Shown here: in pieces, positions 42,159 through 51,789 of the stretch
How the letters are laid out: every line of letters starts with the position of its first letter
Numbering within the stretch: position 1 is the stretch's first letter
The notes under the pieces: model-generated
Told to the model about the DNA's origin: nothing
The model's database searches: none
The model's input: only the letters and a program-made list of their open reading frames with translations
Program-made: the position numbers and the translations under genes
Source of the DNA: Symbiopectobacterium purcellii
Lineage (GTDB): Bacteria; Pseudomonadota; Gammaproteobacteria; Enterobacterales; Enterobacteriaceae
Direction: 5' to 3'
NCBI RefSeq assembly: GCF_019797845.1
Contig: NZ_CP081864.1
Location: 2,108,001-2,172,000, forward strand
Length of the DNA stretch: 64,000 nucleotides

Positions 42159-45142
42159 TTGCTGAATACGCTCCCGCTGTCGATCCAGTAGTGTGTTGCG
42201 CCGGAAGCGCTGTCAGCCAGCGTGTTAAGCCGCAGCCGCAGATAGTGAAGCGGAACTTTGCTGCCATCTTGTAGCGTGGCGTCGGCAATGTCGAAACGTT
42301 CTGGTGTCGATTGTCCTGCCTCGCGTGCCACCGCTAAACGCAGATGCAATACGCTGTCACCCGCAAGCTTACGGGCCAGCGGCTGATCGATAATGGTCAG
42401 CGTGTAAAGCGGCGTGGCGGGCCAGCGCTCGTTATCCAACTGACGGAAACCCAGCCCAATACCGCCGCGCACCGAGAAGTAGCCGCGTTTGTCCAATTCA
42501 AAATCGGCGGCATCCAAATCGATATCGCTGTAATAGAGGTTATCCTGCGTCAACTGCTGGTTGGCATCGATCATGCCGAAATAGCGGATAGTGGAGTAGG
42601 GTTCGAAATCCCCCGCTTTGAAATAAAAGCCTGGCAGGCGCAGGTCCAGTGCCAACAGGCATAGCATGGCGCCAACCGCCGCTGTGGATTTCGGGTTCTC
42701 GATACGGCCGAATTTATTGAACGGATACCAATCGCTGGTGTGGTAGCCATCCAGTGACACGATGCGGCTGATGGGCAACGGTTGAAGATAACGGAACAGT
42801 GCCTGTATGCCGGGGAACCGCGACGGGCGGCCAGTAAGCAGCAACACATCACAATCATAGAGTGCCACCACCTCGCACAGAGAACGCAAATTTTGCGTGA
42901 TGCTGATGCGGTTGGACAAGAACTCGCCGTGCAACTTGCTAAGACGAACGATGAGTGGCGTATGCAGGATATCAAATGCGGTAGCATCCGCCGGTTGTTC
43001 ACGCTGAATTTCGCCGTTCAAATAGTCCAGCACCTTGCCGGTCGGCCGCTGTGGCAGCAGTTCACCAAAGCTGGCTTCCAGTTCGGCGCTCATGTCGAGC
43101 GGATCGAACCCTTCATAGGCTTCGAGGATCGCACGCCCAATCGGCATCAGGATTTGCAGAGTGGACTGCTGGCGCAGGGTAGATTGACCATCCATTCTGC
43201 CCGCGTTGCCAAACAGCTTGTCCATCAGGCTATCCGGTGTAGCGATCCCGGCTTTTTTCAGTGATGCATGCAGTGCAGGCAGCACGTAGAGCTGGATCAT
43301 ATCCAGCAAGATATCGTCGCCCGCCACTTTGAAGCCTTCGCGGAACATCAACAACGGGCTGATTTTGACGTTACTGCCGATGCTGTCATCCAGTGTGTAC
43401 TGTGTTACCGCGAGATCGGTGGTGCCGCCGCCGATATCAATCGATGCAACGCGCAGGGTTTGTCCCGGCTGCTCATCGGCATCTCGCACCCGGTCAGGTC
43501 GCGCTTGGCTGGCGAAAAAGGCTTTGGTATTGCCACCAAAATTGACCTGGCTTTCGTTGTAGAGATAGACCATCTGACCGCAGGTAGCTTCATCCCATTC
43601 CATTTGCACATCAGGTGCGGGGAAGCGACTGGCCGCTTTTTCTTGTTCCGTACTGAAGCCATCATCCGCTGGGTGCCATCCCATCGCTTTCCAGACCAGG
43701 CCAATGGCTTCCTGCATACGACGGCGGAAAATTTCTCGCTCAGGTTTCGGCATGGCGGAGGGCAGCGTCAGTATGATGTTACGCAGGCGGCGCGGAGCGC
43801 TGTCGTTCATCATTTTCGCACGCTGTGCCGCGCTGTTCATTTGGCTTAACGCCTGTGCCAGCAGCTCGCACAGCATCAGCGTCATCAGTGAACTGCGACT
43901 GTATTGTGCCGAGAATACCGGAAGACGATCGTCGAACGGCACCGTGAACAGCGGCTGACCGTCATCATTGATCAAATGTGTGAACGGTGCGGCGATGGCG
44001 TGTGGCTCCAGCGCGGCATTTCCGACGGTTTTGCTGAACCGCCAGCCGGGCGCGTAGCTCTCTTCATCCCACAGGTAGCGGCGTGGGCTGGAGAGGCCGC
44101 TGGCACCTTCAGTGCCAAGACGTGCCAGCGCCATGCGACTGGCTTCCCGGCCAACCCGCACGATAGACGGCCAGAGGAAGGCGTCTTCGCGGCCACTTTC
44201 CAACGAAAAGTTAGGCTTGCCAAACTGCGCGTGTGCAAATTCAATGCGGCTTTCAAACATCTCATTGTAGATGTGATGCGGCTGTTCCAGATCGCGCAAT
44301 TGCAGCTCATAGCTCTGGCTCAGCCCGTTATGCGCCTCAGGATGATCTTCGACCAGAATGCCGCAGGTGTGCGAGTTGCCAACATCCAGAATGAGATCAA
44401 CGCCGATATCCGGCTCTTGCCGTGTGCCTGCAACCAGCGTGATTTCCGGTATCCGCAGTTGCTTGCCCAGCATATCCAGCAGGTTCAGGTAGTGCGCCTG
44501 ATACTCAAAACCACGCAATGCAGTGCGCTGGTCAGCGTCACTACGCTGTTCACGCTCGGTGGCATGGTGGGTAAAGACTTCGCGTAGCCAGCCATCGACC
44601 CAGGTTAAATCGAGGAATTCCCCCAGCTCTTCACTGTGATACGCCAGCGTAAACTTCAAACCGGCAGTAATGTCGCTTTCGGTCGGGACGAGCAGCTCGT
44701 TCTCATCGCCGTCAGGATAGACTTTGGTGTCGAAGACGATGCAAATACGGTGGGTATTGCCATCCTGATCCGGTCTTGGCAGGGGCACGACCTTCATGCG
44801 TGCCCAGTTATCCGGGCCACCGATAAAGGTACGCGGTGGGTTGAAACGCATAAACGGGAGCGGCAGCCAGACATTACTCAACAGCAGCAGCGATTGGCCC
44901 AGCGAGAAACTGGACTCAGGGCGTACGACTTCTGGCGCAGATCCCAGCGGTGCAGGCAGAAGATATTTGCCGTTCTCCTCATTGAGGATCAAGCGCAATA
45001 AAGGGCCGTTTGCCGTCTTGCGGACGAACTTGCCTGGGCCTTGAGCATCGATAGCCGGTTTAAGCGCAAAATCCAAAAATTGCAGACCGCTGTCCTGGAT
45101 AAGGGTGATCTTTTGTTTATAGTCCGTAATCGTGGCCAGCAT
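42155..45142 (-). CDS. srfB: SrfB, actin/Hsp70-fold ATPase-like component of SrfABC
   Basis: A 995-residue SrfB-family protein. It carries two phosphate-loop motifs of the actin/Hsp70/sugar-kinase fold: DLILDVGNSHTCGILVED near residue 250 and ASIDIGGGTTDLAVTQY near residue 568. A nucleotide-site signature VLLLTGRPSRFPGIQAL follows near 780. The ATG at 45142 follows the srfA stop by four bases; an earlier GTG at 45160 would overlap srfA. Salmonella srfB was found among SsrB-regulated genes, but no mechanism is established. Confidence 0.88.
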   Translation of the reverse strand: MLATITDYKQKITLIQDSGLQFLDFALKPAIDAQGPGKFVRKTANGPLLRLILNEENGKYLLPAPLGSAPEVVRPESSFSLGQSLLLLSNVWLPLPFMRFNPPRTFIGGPDNWARMKVVPLPRPDQDGNTHRICIVFDTKVYPDGDENELLVPTESDITAGLKFTLAYHSEELGEFLDLTWVDGWLREVFTHHATEREQRSDADQRTALRGFEYQAHYLNLLDMLGKQLRIPEITLVAGTRQEPDIGVDLILDVGNSHTCGILVEDHPEAHNGLSQSYELQLRDLEQPHHIYNEMFESRIEFAHAQFGKPNFSLESGREDAFLWPSIVRVGREASRMALARLGTEGASGLSSPRRYLWDEESYAPGWRFSKTVGNAALEPHAIAAPFTHLINDDGQPLFTVPFDDRLPVFSAQYSRSSLMTLMLCELLAQALSQMNSAAQRAKMMNDSAPRRLRNIILTLPSAMPKPEREIFRRRMQEAIGLVWKAMGWHPADDGFSTEQEKAASRFPAPDVQMEWDEATCGQMVYLYNESQVNFGGNTKAFFASQARPDRVRDADEQPGQTLRVASIDIGGGTTDLAVTQYTLDDSIGSNVKISPLLMFREGFKVAGDDILLDMIQLYVLPALHASLKKAGIATPDSLMDKLFGNAGRMDGQSTLRQQSTLQILMPIGRAILEAYEGFDPLDMSAELEASFGELLPQRPTGKVLDYLNGEIQREQPADATAFDILHTPLIVRLSKLHGEFLSNRISITQNLRSLCEVVALYDCDVLLLTGRPSRFPGIQALFRYLQPLPISRIVSLDGYHTSDWYPFNKFGRIENPKSTAAVGAMLCLLALDLRLPGFYFKAGDFEPYSTIRYFGMIDANQQLTQDNLYYSDIDLDAADFELDKRGYFSVRGGIGLGFRQLDNERWPATPLYTLTIIDQPLARKLAGDSVLHLRLAVAREAGQSTPERFDIADATLQDGSKVPLHYLRLRLNTLADSASGATHYWIDSGSVFSK

Positions 45143-45146
45143 AGGG

Positions 45147-46553
45147 TTATTCGCTCTCACGCTTGAAAGTCAAAGGGATCAGGTTGTCGTCGTCATAACG
45201 GCCTGAGCACTCAGCCGGGCCGCTGGCCCCCTGACAACAAACAATTTCTGGCATTTGATAGCGTGATCCATCGCTACAGCGCGCTTTAACCCGGCTGTTG
45301 ATAATCAGATTGCCCGATTGCATCAATCCGGCAGTGACGTTGGCGCGGCAACTGACGCCTTCACCATGAGTGAGGCGTACCGTACCCTGACCATCTTTGA
45401 GTTGATAACGCAGGCTGGCCGGTTTGCCAATAGTGGGGGTTTTGGTATCAGCCGTCACGCGCCAGGTGCCATTTAGGAAATCCGTTTTTCCCAGCTTGAC
45501 CGATAATATCGGCATCACCAGCGCATTTTTGTCTACCGGTTTGGCTTCTTCCGGTTTGACTTCTGCAACCACTGTTTCAACCGGTGGCGTGCTGGGCGTC
45601 GGGGCCGGTTTCTGGGCCACCACCGGCGCGGTTTCAGGATGTGCAACTACGGGCGCTTTTACTGCCTCGGGCGGCGTTTCAGCAGCAACCGGTGGTGGCG
45701 CTATCGGTGTGGCATTTTGTGCAATGATCTCGGCTTCTTTGGTTTTTTCCGTAGCAGGTAGCACGCGTTTTTCTGGCGTATGTGCGACCACCGGTTCGGC
45801 CGTTATCGGTTGGCTTGGCGCGCCCGCGCGGAACTGCCACACTAACGCACCGGCGAGTGCTACGCCCGGTGCAACCCACCACCAGCGGCGTAAGGCTGAT
45901 TTCCCTTGAGCTGCGGACGGCACAGGAGGAATAGCGACCCTGGGCGCGTCGTCGGGTTCGCTGTCTGGCTCAACCGGTAACGACGCCGTTTCCGCATAGA
46001 CGGCGGCAGCGTTGGGTTGCGCAATGGGCGGTGCAATCGGATCGACCAGCGGTTGTGACGTGAGGACCGGCAAGGCTTCGCGCAGGCACTCCAAGGCGTC
46101 GGTTCGCGGTTTTTGGTCAATATTAATAAAACCCCAAAAGGTGATGACGGGGCGGCCACCGACCAGATAAACGTAATTTGCTGCGGGGAATTGGAACGCC
46201 TTGGCGAGCAGGGCACCAAATCGTTGCTGTGCCGCATTGTCTGATGCCAACGCGCGCTCACTCAGCGCTGCAACGGTGGTTAGGCAGGTTTGCAACTGCT
46301 CCAGCGCGGCCTCCCGTTCTGTTTCGCCCGCGGCCATCCATGAGGTCACTTTTCCTTCGCCGGGAGCGTACCAATCAAGACGGTCGCCCGTTTCATTAGG
46401 CTGCGGAATGGCCAGGCAGTCAGCGATCGTTTGTTGTCGCCGTAAACGTAGAGTTTCCCGCAACTGAAGTGCCGATGCATACACCGGTTGCCCATTTTCG
46501 CCCAGCGCAAAAAAATCGGCCAAACTTCCGCTGCGTAGTAATGATTTTGCCAA
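45147..46553 (-). CDS. srfA: SrfA, membrane-anchored component of SrfABC
   Basis: About 468 residues. The N-terminal cytoplasmic part begins AKSLLRSGSLADFFALGENG and includes LRLRRQQTIADCLAIPQ. One membrane helix (WWWVAPGVALAGALVWQF) lies near residue 230, then comes a long Pro/Ala/Val/Glu-rich linker and a C-terminal periplasmic domain with several cysteines (GVSCRANVTAGL, VCCQGASGPAECSGRY). I favour a TTG start at 46553, which has AAGG eight bases before it; the frame stays open to a TTG at 46595. It is the first gene of srfABC. Confidence 0.8.
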   Translation of the reverse strand: MAKSLLRSGSLADFFALGENGQPVYASALQLRETLRLRRQQTIADCLAIPQPNETGDRLDWYAPGEGKVTSWMAAGETEREAALEQLQTCLTTVAALSERALASDNAAQQRFGALLAKAFQFPAANYVYLVGGRPVITFWGFINIDQKPRTDALECLREALPVLTSQPLVDPIAPPIAQPNAAAVYAETASLPVEPDSEPDDAPRVAIPPVPSAAQGKSALRRWWWVAPGVALAGALVWQFRAGAPSQPITAEPVVAHTPEKRVLPATEKTKEAEIIAQNATPIAPPPVAAETPPEAVKAPVVAHPETAPVVAQKPAPTPSTPPVETVVAEVKPEEAKPVDKNALVMPILSVKLGKTDFLNGTWRVTADTKTPTIGKPASLRYQLKDGQGTVRLTHGEGVSCRANVTAGLMQSGNLIINSRVKARCSDGSRYQMPEIVCCQGASGPAECSGRYDDDNLIPLTFKRESE

Positions 46554-46728
46554 GAAAAAGACCTTATTAAATGGAAGGTTAAAATCTGAAATCAAATCAG
46601 TTTACTATAAAATGTACTTTAAACCGGAAATGGCAATGTCAAACGGATAAAGAAACGACAAAACCACTAAATATTTGACCTATAAACGCCGTTTCTTGGG
46701 TTTCGCGTCGTGTAAGGGCCGTTTTTTT

Positions 46729-47817
46729 CTATGGGCTATCGTTTTCCGAGTATGCCGTGTCTTGTGATGCGGGTGGGAAGGGAACCGACGTCTTTTCGGG
46801 CACAAAGGGCATCCACCATAACGGTGGGGCGGATAACGAATGGCTGTCCACCACTTCCCCCAGACGTGGGCAGAGCACTTGAATGCCTTTCTGAGCGGCC
46901 AACGCGCAGCTGCGCTGTACCGGTTCTGTCCAATGATGCAGTGACAGCGTAAACATGCCCCAGTGAATAGGAACAAAGGTACGCGGCGCCAGATCGCATA
47001 CCGCTTGCAGGGTTTGTTCTGGTGTCATGTGTGAATCGGGCCAGCGTCGGTTGTATTGCCCATTCTCGACAAACGCAAGGTCGATAGGGCCAAAGCGTTC
47101 TCTGATGGCCGTGAAGTGGTCATCGTAGGCGGAGTCCCCGCTGTAATACAGCGTTTCATGCGGGCTCTGTAGCACCCAGGAGCACCAGAGCGTGCGGTTA
47201 TGATCGAAGGGGGGGCGACCGGAGGCATGACGCGCTGGCGCCGCAGTTAATTTCAGCGTCTTCCACGCACATTCCTCATACCAATCCCGTTCGGTAATGC
47301 GTTCTGCGGCGATCCCCCATTTTTGCAGGGTTTTTCCCATGCCGAGCGGAGTAACAAAATAGCTTTTCTTATCGCGGAAAAAATCGATGGTCACGCGGTC
47401 CAGATGATCGTAATGGTTATGTGAAAGCACGATCACATCGATGGCGGGTAAGGCTTCCATCGGGACCACCGACGGTTGAAAGCGTTTGATACGAAAAGGA
47501 AAGGGGGCAGCGGATGCAGAAAATACCGGGTCGATCAATACGGTGACGCCATCCATGTTCAGTAACAGAGTGGAGTGAACAAACCAGATGACGCGGGTTT
47601 TGGTGTCAGGTTTGAGAAACTCCCGCCAATTCGGCGTGACTTCGGGCAAACGTTGTTCCGGCATACGGGATCGTGCAGTAAACAACAGGCGCCTGAGTAC
47701 CGAAAGCCGCTCACGCCAACCCATGTGCAGGTATACGCTGGGTCGCACGTTGTGAAAGCGCTGGTCAGCCGCAGAATAGTGAGGAGGCGTGGTGTTCGAT
47801 ATCGCCTTTTCGGTCAT
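46729..47817 (-). CDS. MBL-fold metal-dependent hydrolase (UlaG/NAPE-PLD-like)
   Basis: A 362-residue protein. The zinc motif is VLSHNHYDHLDRVTIDFF near residue 130, with WVLQSPHETLYYSGDSAYDD and FVPIHWGMFTLSLHHWTEP supplying later ligands. This is the lactonase/phosphodiesterase branch that includes UlaG and NAPE-PLD-like RomA proteins. There is no signal peptide. GGAG lies before the ATG. The substrate is unknown. It is divergent from niaP, with 115 bases between. Confidence 0.85.
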   Translation of the reverse strand: MTEKAISNTTPPHYSAADQRFHNVRPSVYLHMGWRERLSVLRRLLFTARSRMPEQRLPEVTPNWREFLKPDTKTRVIWFVHSTLLLNMDGVTVLIDPVFSASAAPFPFRIKRFQPSVVPMEALPAIDVIVLSHNHYDHLDRVTIDFFRDKKSYFVTPLGMGKTLQKWGIAAERITERDWYEECAWKTLKLTAAPARHASGRPPFDHNRTLWCSWVLQSPHETLYYSGDSAYDDHFTAIRERFGPIDLAFVENGQYNRRWPDSHMTPEQTLQAVCDLAPRTFVPIHWGMFTLSLHHWTEPVQRSCALAAQKGIQVLCPRLGEVVDSHSLSAPPLWWMPFVPEKTSVPFPPASQDTAYSENDSP

Positions 47818-47868
47818 GGTGTCACTCCGCCCTAAGGTGAAATTGTGCTGTCTGAGTAAAAAAGCTGC

Positions 47869-47902
47869 ATGACAGCGTCATGCGTGTTTAGTATGCTAAA
47901 CA
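47869..47902 (+). promoter_or_regulatory. niaP promoter overlapped by a NadR operator
   Basis: TGTTTA-GTATGC-TAAACA at 47885-47902 is an exact match to the enterobacterial NadR operator TGTTTA-N6-TAAACA. A sigma-70 promoter can be read with -35 ATGACA at 47869-47874, a 17-base spacer and -10 TATGCT at 47892-47897, so the operator covers the -10. NadR would repress niaP when NAD is plentiful. Confidence 0.75.
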
Positions 47903-47932
47903 AACCGTGATTGACGATGACATAACAATATC

Positions 47933-49156
47933 ATGATTTTATCTCAGGTAAGACAGGGTGCGTTATCCAGTAATAAGTTATTGCTCATTTGTGGCACCGG
48001 CTGGTTGTTTGATGCTATGGATGTCGGGCTATTATCTTTTGTTCTGGCGGCGCTGAAGCTGGAGTGGGGGCTTTCTGCCGCGCAGTTAGGGCTAATTGGT
48101 AGCGTTAACTCCATTGGCATGGCGGTTGGCGCATTTGTTTTCGGCCTTTATGCCGATCGTAAAGGGCGTAAATCTGCCTTTATGATCACGTTGCTGATGT
48201 TCAGCATCGCCAGCGGATTAAGCGCCTTTGCCTGGGGATTCGGCAGTTTGCTGGTGTTGCGCTTCTTTATCGGCATGGGATTAGGCGGTGAATTGCCGGT
48301 GGCATCTACGCTGGTCAGTGAAAGTGTGCCCCCAGAAGTACGAGGACGCGTCGTGGTGCTGCTCGAAAGCTTTTGGGCTGTCGGCTGGCTGCTGGCCGCA
48401 TTAATCGCCTACTTCCTTATTCCCTTGCCGAGCGTTGGCTGGCGCGGTGCCATGATCCTGTGTGCGTTGCCCGCCTTCTATGCGCTCTACTTGCGCTTTC
48501 GTTTGCCGGATTCGCCGCACTATCTGCAACTGAGCCAGAAAGAGAAAAAAAGCGCTTTTCGCCATAAGATTGCAGCACTCTGGGCGCCGGAGTTGCGGCG
48601 TGCCAGCGTAATGCTGTGGATTGTCTGGTTTTGCGTGGTGTTCTCCTATTACGGCATGTTCTTGTGGTTGCCGAGCGTGATGATGCTCAAAGGGTTTGAT
48701 ATGGTGAAAAGTTTCGGTTACGTGCTGGTGATGACGCTGGCGCAGTTACCCGGCTATTTTACCGTTGCCTGGCTGATTGAACGTGCAGGGCGAAAGGCTG
48801 TGCTGGTGGTCTATTTGTTGGGAACGCTGATCAGCGCCTATTTTTTCGGTGTTGCCAGCAGTGCCCCACAACTGCTGCTTTCCGGCTCGCTGCTGTCGTT
48901 TTTCAACCTCGGGGCCTGGGGGGCGCTGTATGCCTATACGCCAGAGCAATATGCGACGTCCATTCGCGCTACCGGTGCAGGAATGGCAGCAGCAGTAGGG
49001 CGCATCGGTGGGATTTTTGGCCCACTGTTGGTTGGTGCTTTGGTGGCAAGCGGCGTGCCCATCAGTGGTATTTTTGCCTTGTTTAGTCTGGCAATACTGC
49101 TTGCTGTCTTGGCTATTATGCTGTTGGGGCAGGAAACGCGGCAGCGTGCACTGTAG
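47933..49156 (+). CDS. niaP: Niacin (nicotinate) transporter NiaP, MFS
   Basis: A 407-residue twelve-helix major facilitator protein. It closely follows Bacillus NiaP: CGTGWLFDAMDVGLLSF at the N-terminus, IGSVNSIGMAVGAFVFGL, the MFS signature YADRKGRKSAF, FFIGMGLGGELPVASTLVSE and VLLESFWAVGWLLAALI, then SFFNLGAWGALYAYTPEQY. It takes up nicotinate for NAD salvage. The NadR operator in its promoter supports this. The ATG at 47933 has no obvious ribosome site. A terminator follows. Confidence 0.88.
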   Translation: MILSQVRQGALSSNKLLLICGTGWLFDAMDVGLLSFVLAALKLEWGLSAAQLGLIGSVNSIGMAVGAFVFGLYADRKGRKSAFMITLLMFSIASGLSAFAWGFGSLLVLRFFIGMGLGGELPVASTLVSESVPPEVRGRVVVLLESFWAVGWLLAALIAYFLIPLPSVGWRGAMILCALPAFYALYLRFRLPDSPHYLQLSQKEKKSAFRHKIAALWAPELRRASVMLWIVWFCVVFSYYGMFLWLPSVMMLKGFDMVKSFGYVLVMTLAQLPGYFTVAWLIERAGRKAVLVVYLLGTLISAYFFGVASSAPQLLLSGSLLSFFNLGAWGALYAYTPEQYATSIRATGAGMAAAVGRIGGIFGPLLVGALVASGVPISGIFALFSLAILLAVLAIMLLGQETRQRAL

Positions 49157-49174
49157 CACCCAGCATCGAAGGAA

Positions 49175-49204
49175 AAACGGGAGCCGGGTGGCTCCCGTTT
49201 TTTA
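49175..49204 (+). terminator. Rho-independent terminator of niaP
   Basis: AAACGGGAGCC at 49175-49185 pairs with GGCTCCCGTTT at 49190-49200 around a GGGT loop and is followed by TTT. Confidence 0.9.
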
Positions 49205-49443
49205 CGCCTGCTTTATAGAAACGTTTACCGCAATAGGGTTAATCTTTAAGGTGACAGTGTCACTTTTTGGGTGTTGAAAAGGGTAATTATTCCTTGGAAA
49301 TGCTATAAAACGATTAAATATCGTAACGGTTTAGCGATGATTTAATAGCAACCATTTATTATTAGAATAAAGTGCCTGTTTACGGGCTTATCGTGATGTT
49401 TATTGCTGCTAATGATCGCCAAGGAGGTGAATTTTTCTTTTCT

Positions 49444-50322
49444 ATGATATTCAATTCTGTTTTGTCTACCACTCGTCCAGGTGGGCTGAAATTGCTCACC
49501 GTGGGAATGCTCGCATTGATTGTTGCCGGATGTTCTACGCCACGTTCAACGTTAGTGGATCGTGGCGATTACATCGTGGATACCACTCATCCGGCTAAGG
49601 GCCAGAATGAGCGTGTCCGATTTCTGATTTTACATTACACCGCACTGGATGATGCGCGTTCGTTAAAGGTATTAACCCAGGGGCAGGTAAGTGCGCATTA
49701 TCTGGTTGCGAAAAATCCACCGCTGCGCGATAAAAAGCCCGTAGTGATGCAACTGGTACCAGAGGATATGAGAGCCTGGCATGCGGGTGTCAGTAATTGG
49801 AATGGTCGGGTAAATATCAATGACTCGTCGGTAGGCATTGAGATTGTCAACCTTGGATTTACCGATAACATGCTTGGTGTTCGTACTTGGTATCCTTACA
49901 ATGAAACGCAAATCACCGCGCTGGCTGCGCTGACCAAAGACATTATCAAGCGTAACAACATCACGCCGGATAATGTGCTGGGGCACAGCGATATTGCACC
50001 GCTGCGCAAACAGGACCCTGGAAAACTGTTCCCCTGGAAACGGTTTGCGGAGATGGGCGTTGGTGCCTGGCCTGATGATGCAACGGTGAACAAGTATCTG
50101 GCTGGACGGCAACCGAGTGCGCCGACGGATGTGTTGACGCTTCAGAAAGCACTGCATCAGTATGGCTATGATAAAATTCCACAAAACGGTGAGCTGGATA
50201 AAGAAACACGTTTGACCATCAGCGCGTTTCAAATGCATTTCCGCCCGACGGACATCGAAGGCAATGCCGATGCGCAAACGGAGGCAATTGCCAAAGCGCT
50301 GGTGGAAAAATACCGAACCTGA
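49444..50322 (+). CDS. amiD: N-acetylmuramoyl-L-alanine amidase AmiD (lipoprotein)
   Basis: About 292 residues. The signal peptide has a lipobox VAGC (acylated cysteine near residue 30). The zinc amidase_2 domain shows LILHYTA, AWHAGVSNW, SVGIEIVNLGF and VLGHSDIAPLRKQDPG, with a C-terminal peptidoglycan-binding domain (QKALHQYGYD to AFQMHFRP). It matches E. coli AmiD along its length and cleaves the muramic acid-L-Ala bond in the outer membrane or periplasm. AGGAGG lies 16 bases before the ATG at 49444, which is far; upstream in-frame starts at 49372 and 49396 are possible. Confidence 0.9.
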   Translation: MIFNSVLSTTRPGGLKLLTVGMLALIVAGCSTPRSTLVDRGDYIVDTTHPAKGQNERVRFLILHYTALDDARSLKVLTQGQVSAHYLVAKNPPLRDKKPVVMQLVPEDMRAWHAGVSNWNGRVNINDSSVGIEIVNLGFTDNMLGVRTWYPYNETQITALAALTKDIIKRNNITPDNVLGHSDIAPLRKQDPGKLFPWKRFAEMGVGAWPDDATVNKYLAGRQPSAPTDVLTLQKALHQYGYDKIPQNGELDKETRLTISAFQMHFRPTDIEGNADAQTEAIAKALVEKYRT

Positions 50323-50364
50323 ACCCCATGATTGCCCTTTCTACTGCCAAGGAATTGCCCAAAC

Positions 50365-51654
50365 ATGCTGAATCATCAACGTCGTTTTTTTCTGCTGTGC
50401 TTGGTGTGCGGGGTGCTTGGGTGCAGTAGTAAAGGGAACATCATCTCTCCCGTGGTGGTTGAGGCTCCGGTCCGCGTTTCTCCGGCTGTGCCGGAGAACG
50501 TTAAGGGGGTTTGGCTGACCACGCTATCCGGTCTTGACTGGCCGACGCCTGCGTCAAGTGATGAACCTTCTGATGAGCGCCGCATTGCGTTACAAAAACA
50601 GGCGCTGATCGACAAGCTTGACAATCTGGTTAGCCTGGGCGTTAACACGATTTTTTTTCAGGTAAAGCCGGATGGCACTGCGTTATACCGTTCGGCCTTA
50701 CTGCCGTGGTCTGATGTCTTAACCGGCGTGGTGGGCAAAGATCCTGGTTACGATCCTTTGGCCTTCATGTTGTCTGAAGGGCATAAGCGTGGATTACGCA
50801 TTCACGCCTGGCTTAATCCTTACCGTGTGACCAGCAATACCCAGCAGAAAACGGTGACCGCGCTGCGCCGCACCCTTAGTGCCTCGCCCTCGAGCGTGTA
50901 TGCGTTGCACCCAGAATGGATACGCACGGCGAGCGACCGGTTTGTGTTGGATCCTGGTATCCCAGAGGTGCGTCAGTGGATCACCAACGTGGTGGTGGAA
51001 CTGATTAACAACTACGCTGTAGATGGCATCCATTTTGATGATTACTTCTACTACGAAACCCCGGCTTCTCGTTTGCAAGACGATGCTACCTATCGGCAGT
51101 ACGGACAGGGGTTCGCCCTGAAAGGGGACTGGCGGCGCAATAATACCTTGCTGTTGATTGAGCAAGTATCGATGGCAATCAAAGCGGTCAAACCGCAGGT
51201 TGAGTTTGGCATCAGTCCGTCGGGCGTGTGGCGCAATGCGGAGAATGACGCTCGCGGTTCGGATACGCGCGGGGGGGCGGCCTATGACATCTCTTATGCA
51301 GACACTCGGTTGTGGGTGGAACGCGGCCTGATTGACTACATCATCCCGCAAATCTACTGGCCTTTCTCACGAGAAATTGTCCGTTATGACACACTGGTAA
51401 AATGGTGGGCGGATGTGGTAAAGCCAACAAAAACGCGCCTCTACATTGGTATTGCACTGTATAAAGTCGGTGTGCCTTCCCAAAAGGAGCCTGATTGGGC
51501 GCAGGACGGCGGCGTGCCTGAACTGCGGCGGCAGTTGGCGCTCAATGAAGCGCTGCCGGAAGTGAAAGGCAGTGTGCTCTTTCGTGAGGGATTTCTTCAT
51601 CAACCTCAAACCGGTCCTGCGGTGGATTACCTCAAAACGCACTGGGGTAAATAG
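50365..51654 (+). CDS. digH: Divisome-associated glycosyl hydrolase DigH (YddW, GHL10)
   Basis: A 429-residue lipoprotein (lipobox VLGC near residue 20) with the GHL10 barrel: GVWLTTLSGLDWPTP, NTIFFQVKPDGTALYRS, RIHAWLNPYRV, VDGIHFDDYFYYETP and VEFGISPSGVW. E. coli DigH binds denuded glycan strands at the septum. The signal-peptide start at 50365 has AAGGAA before it; the longer frame from a TTG at 50332 adds residues outside the signal peptide. It follows amiD, another envelope peptidoglycan enzyme, by 42 bases. Confidence 0.92.
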   Translation: MLNHQRRFFLLCLVCGVLGCSSKGNIISPVVVEAPVRVSPAVPENVKGVWLTTLSGLDWPTPASSDEPSDERRIALQKQALIDKLDNLVSLGVNTIFFQVKPDGTALYRSALLPWSDVLTGVVGKDPGYDPLAFMLSEGHKRGLRIHAWLNPYRVTSNTQQKTVTALRRTLSASPSSVYALHPEWIRTASDRFVLDPGIPEVRQWITNVVVELINNYAVDGIHFDDYFYYETPASRLQDDATYRQYGQGFALKGDWRRNNTLLLIEQVSMAIKAVKPQVEFGISPSGVWRNAENDARGSDTRGGAAYDISYADTRLWVERGLIDYIIPQIYWPFSREIVRYDTLVKWWADVVKPTKTRLYIGIALYKVGVPSQKEPDWAQDGGVPELRRQLALNEALPEVKGSVLFREGFLHQPQTGPAVDYLKTHWGK

Positions 51655-51789
51655 CGTTAAAAACGACGTTGCGGCGAAAAGCCGCTATATTTTCTGTTGA
51701 AGAACAAACTGTCCGACGCGCATTTGCAAAAATGGATTTTATCGCGTGCGGCAGGATTTAAACGTCGTGTTAACCCTAAGCAGGCCACC

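Noticed and set aside
43904..44587. 227-codon plus-strand frame inside srfB
   Set aside because: Shadow of srfB; no family resemblance.
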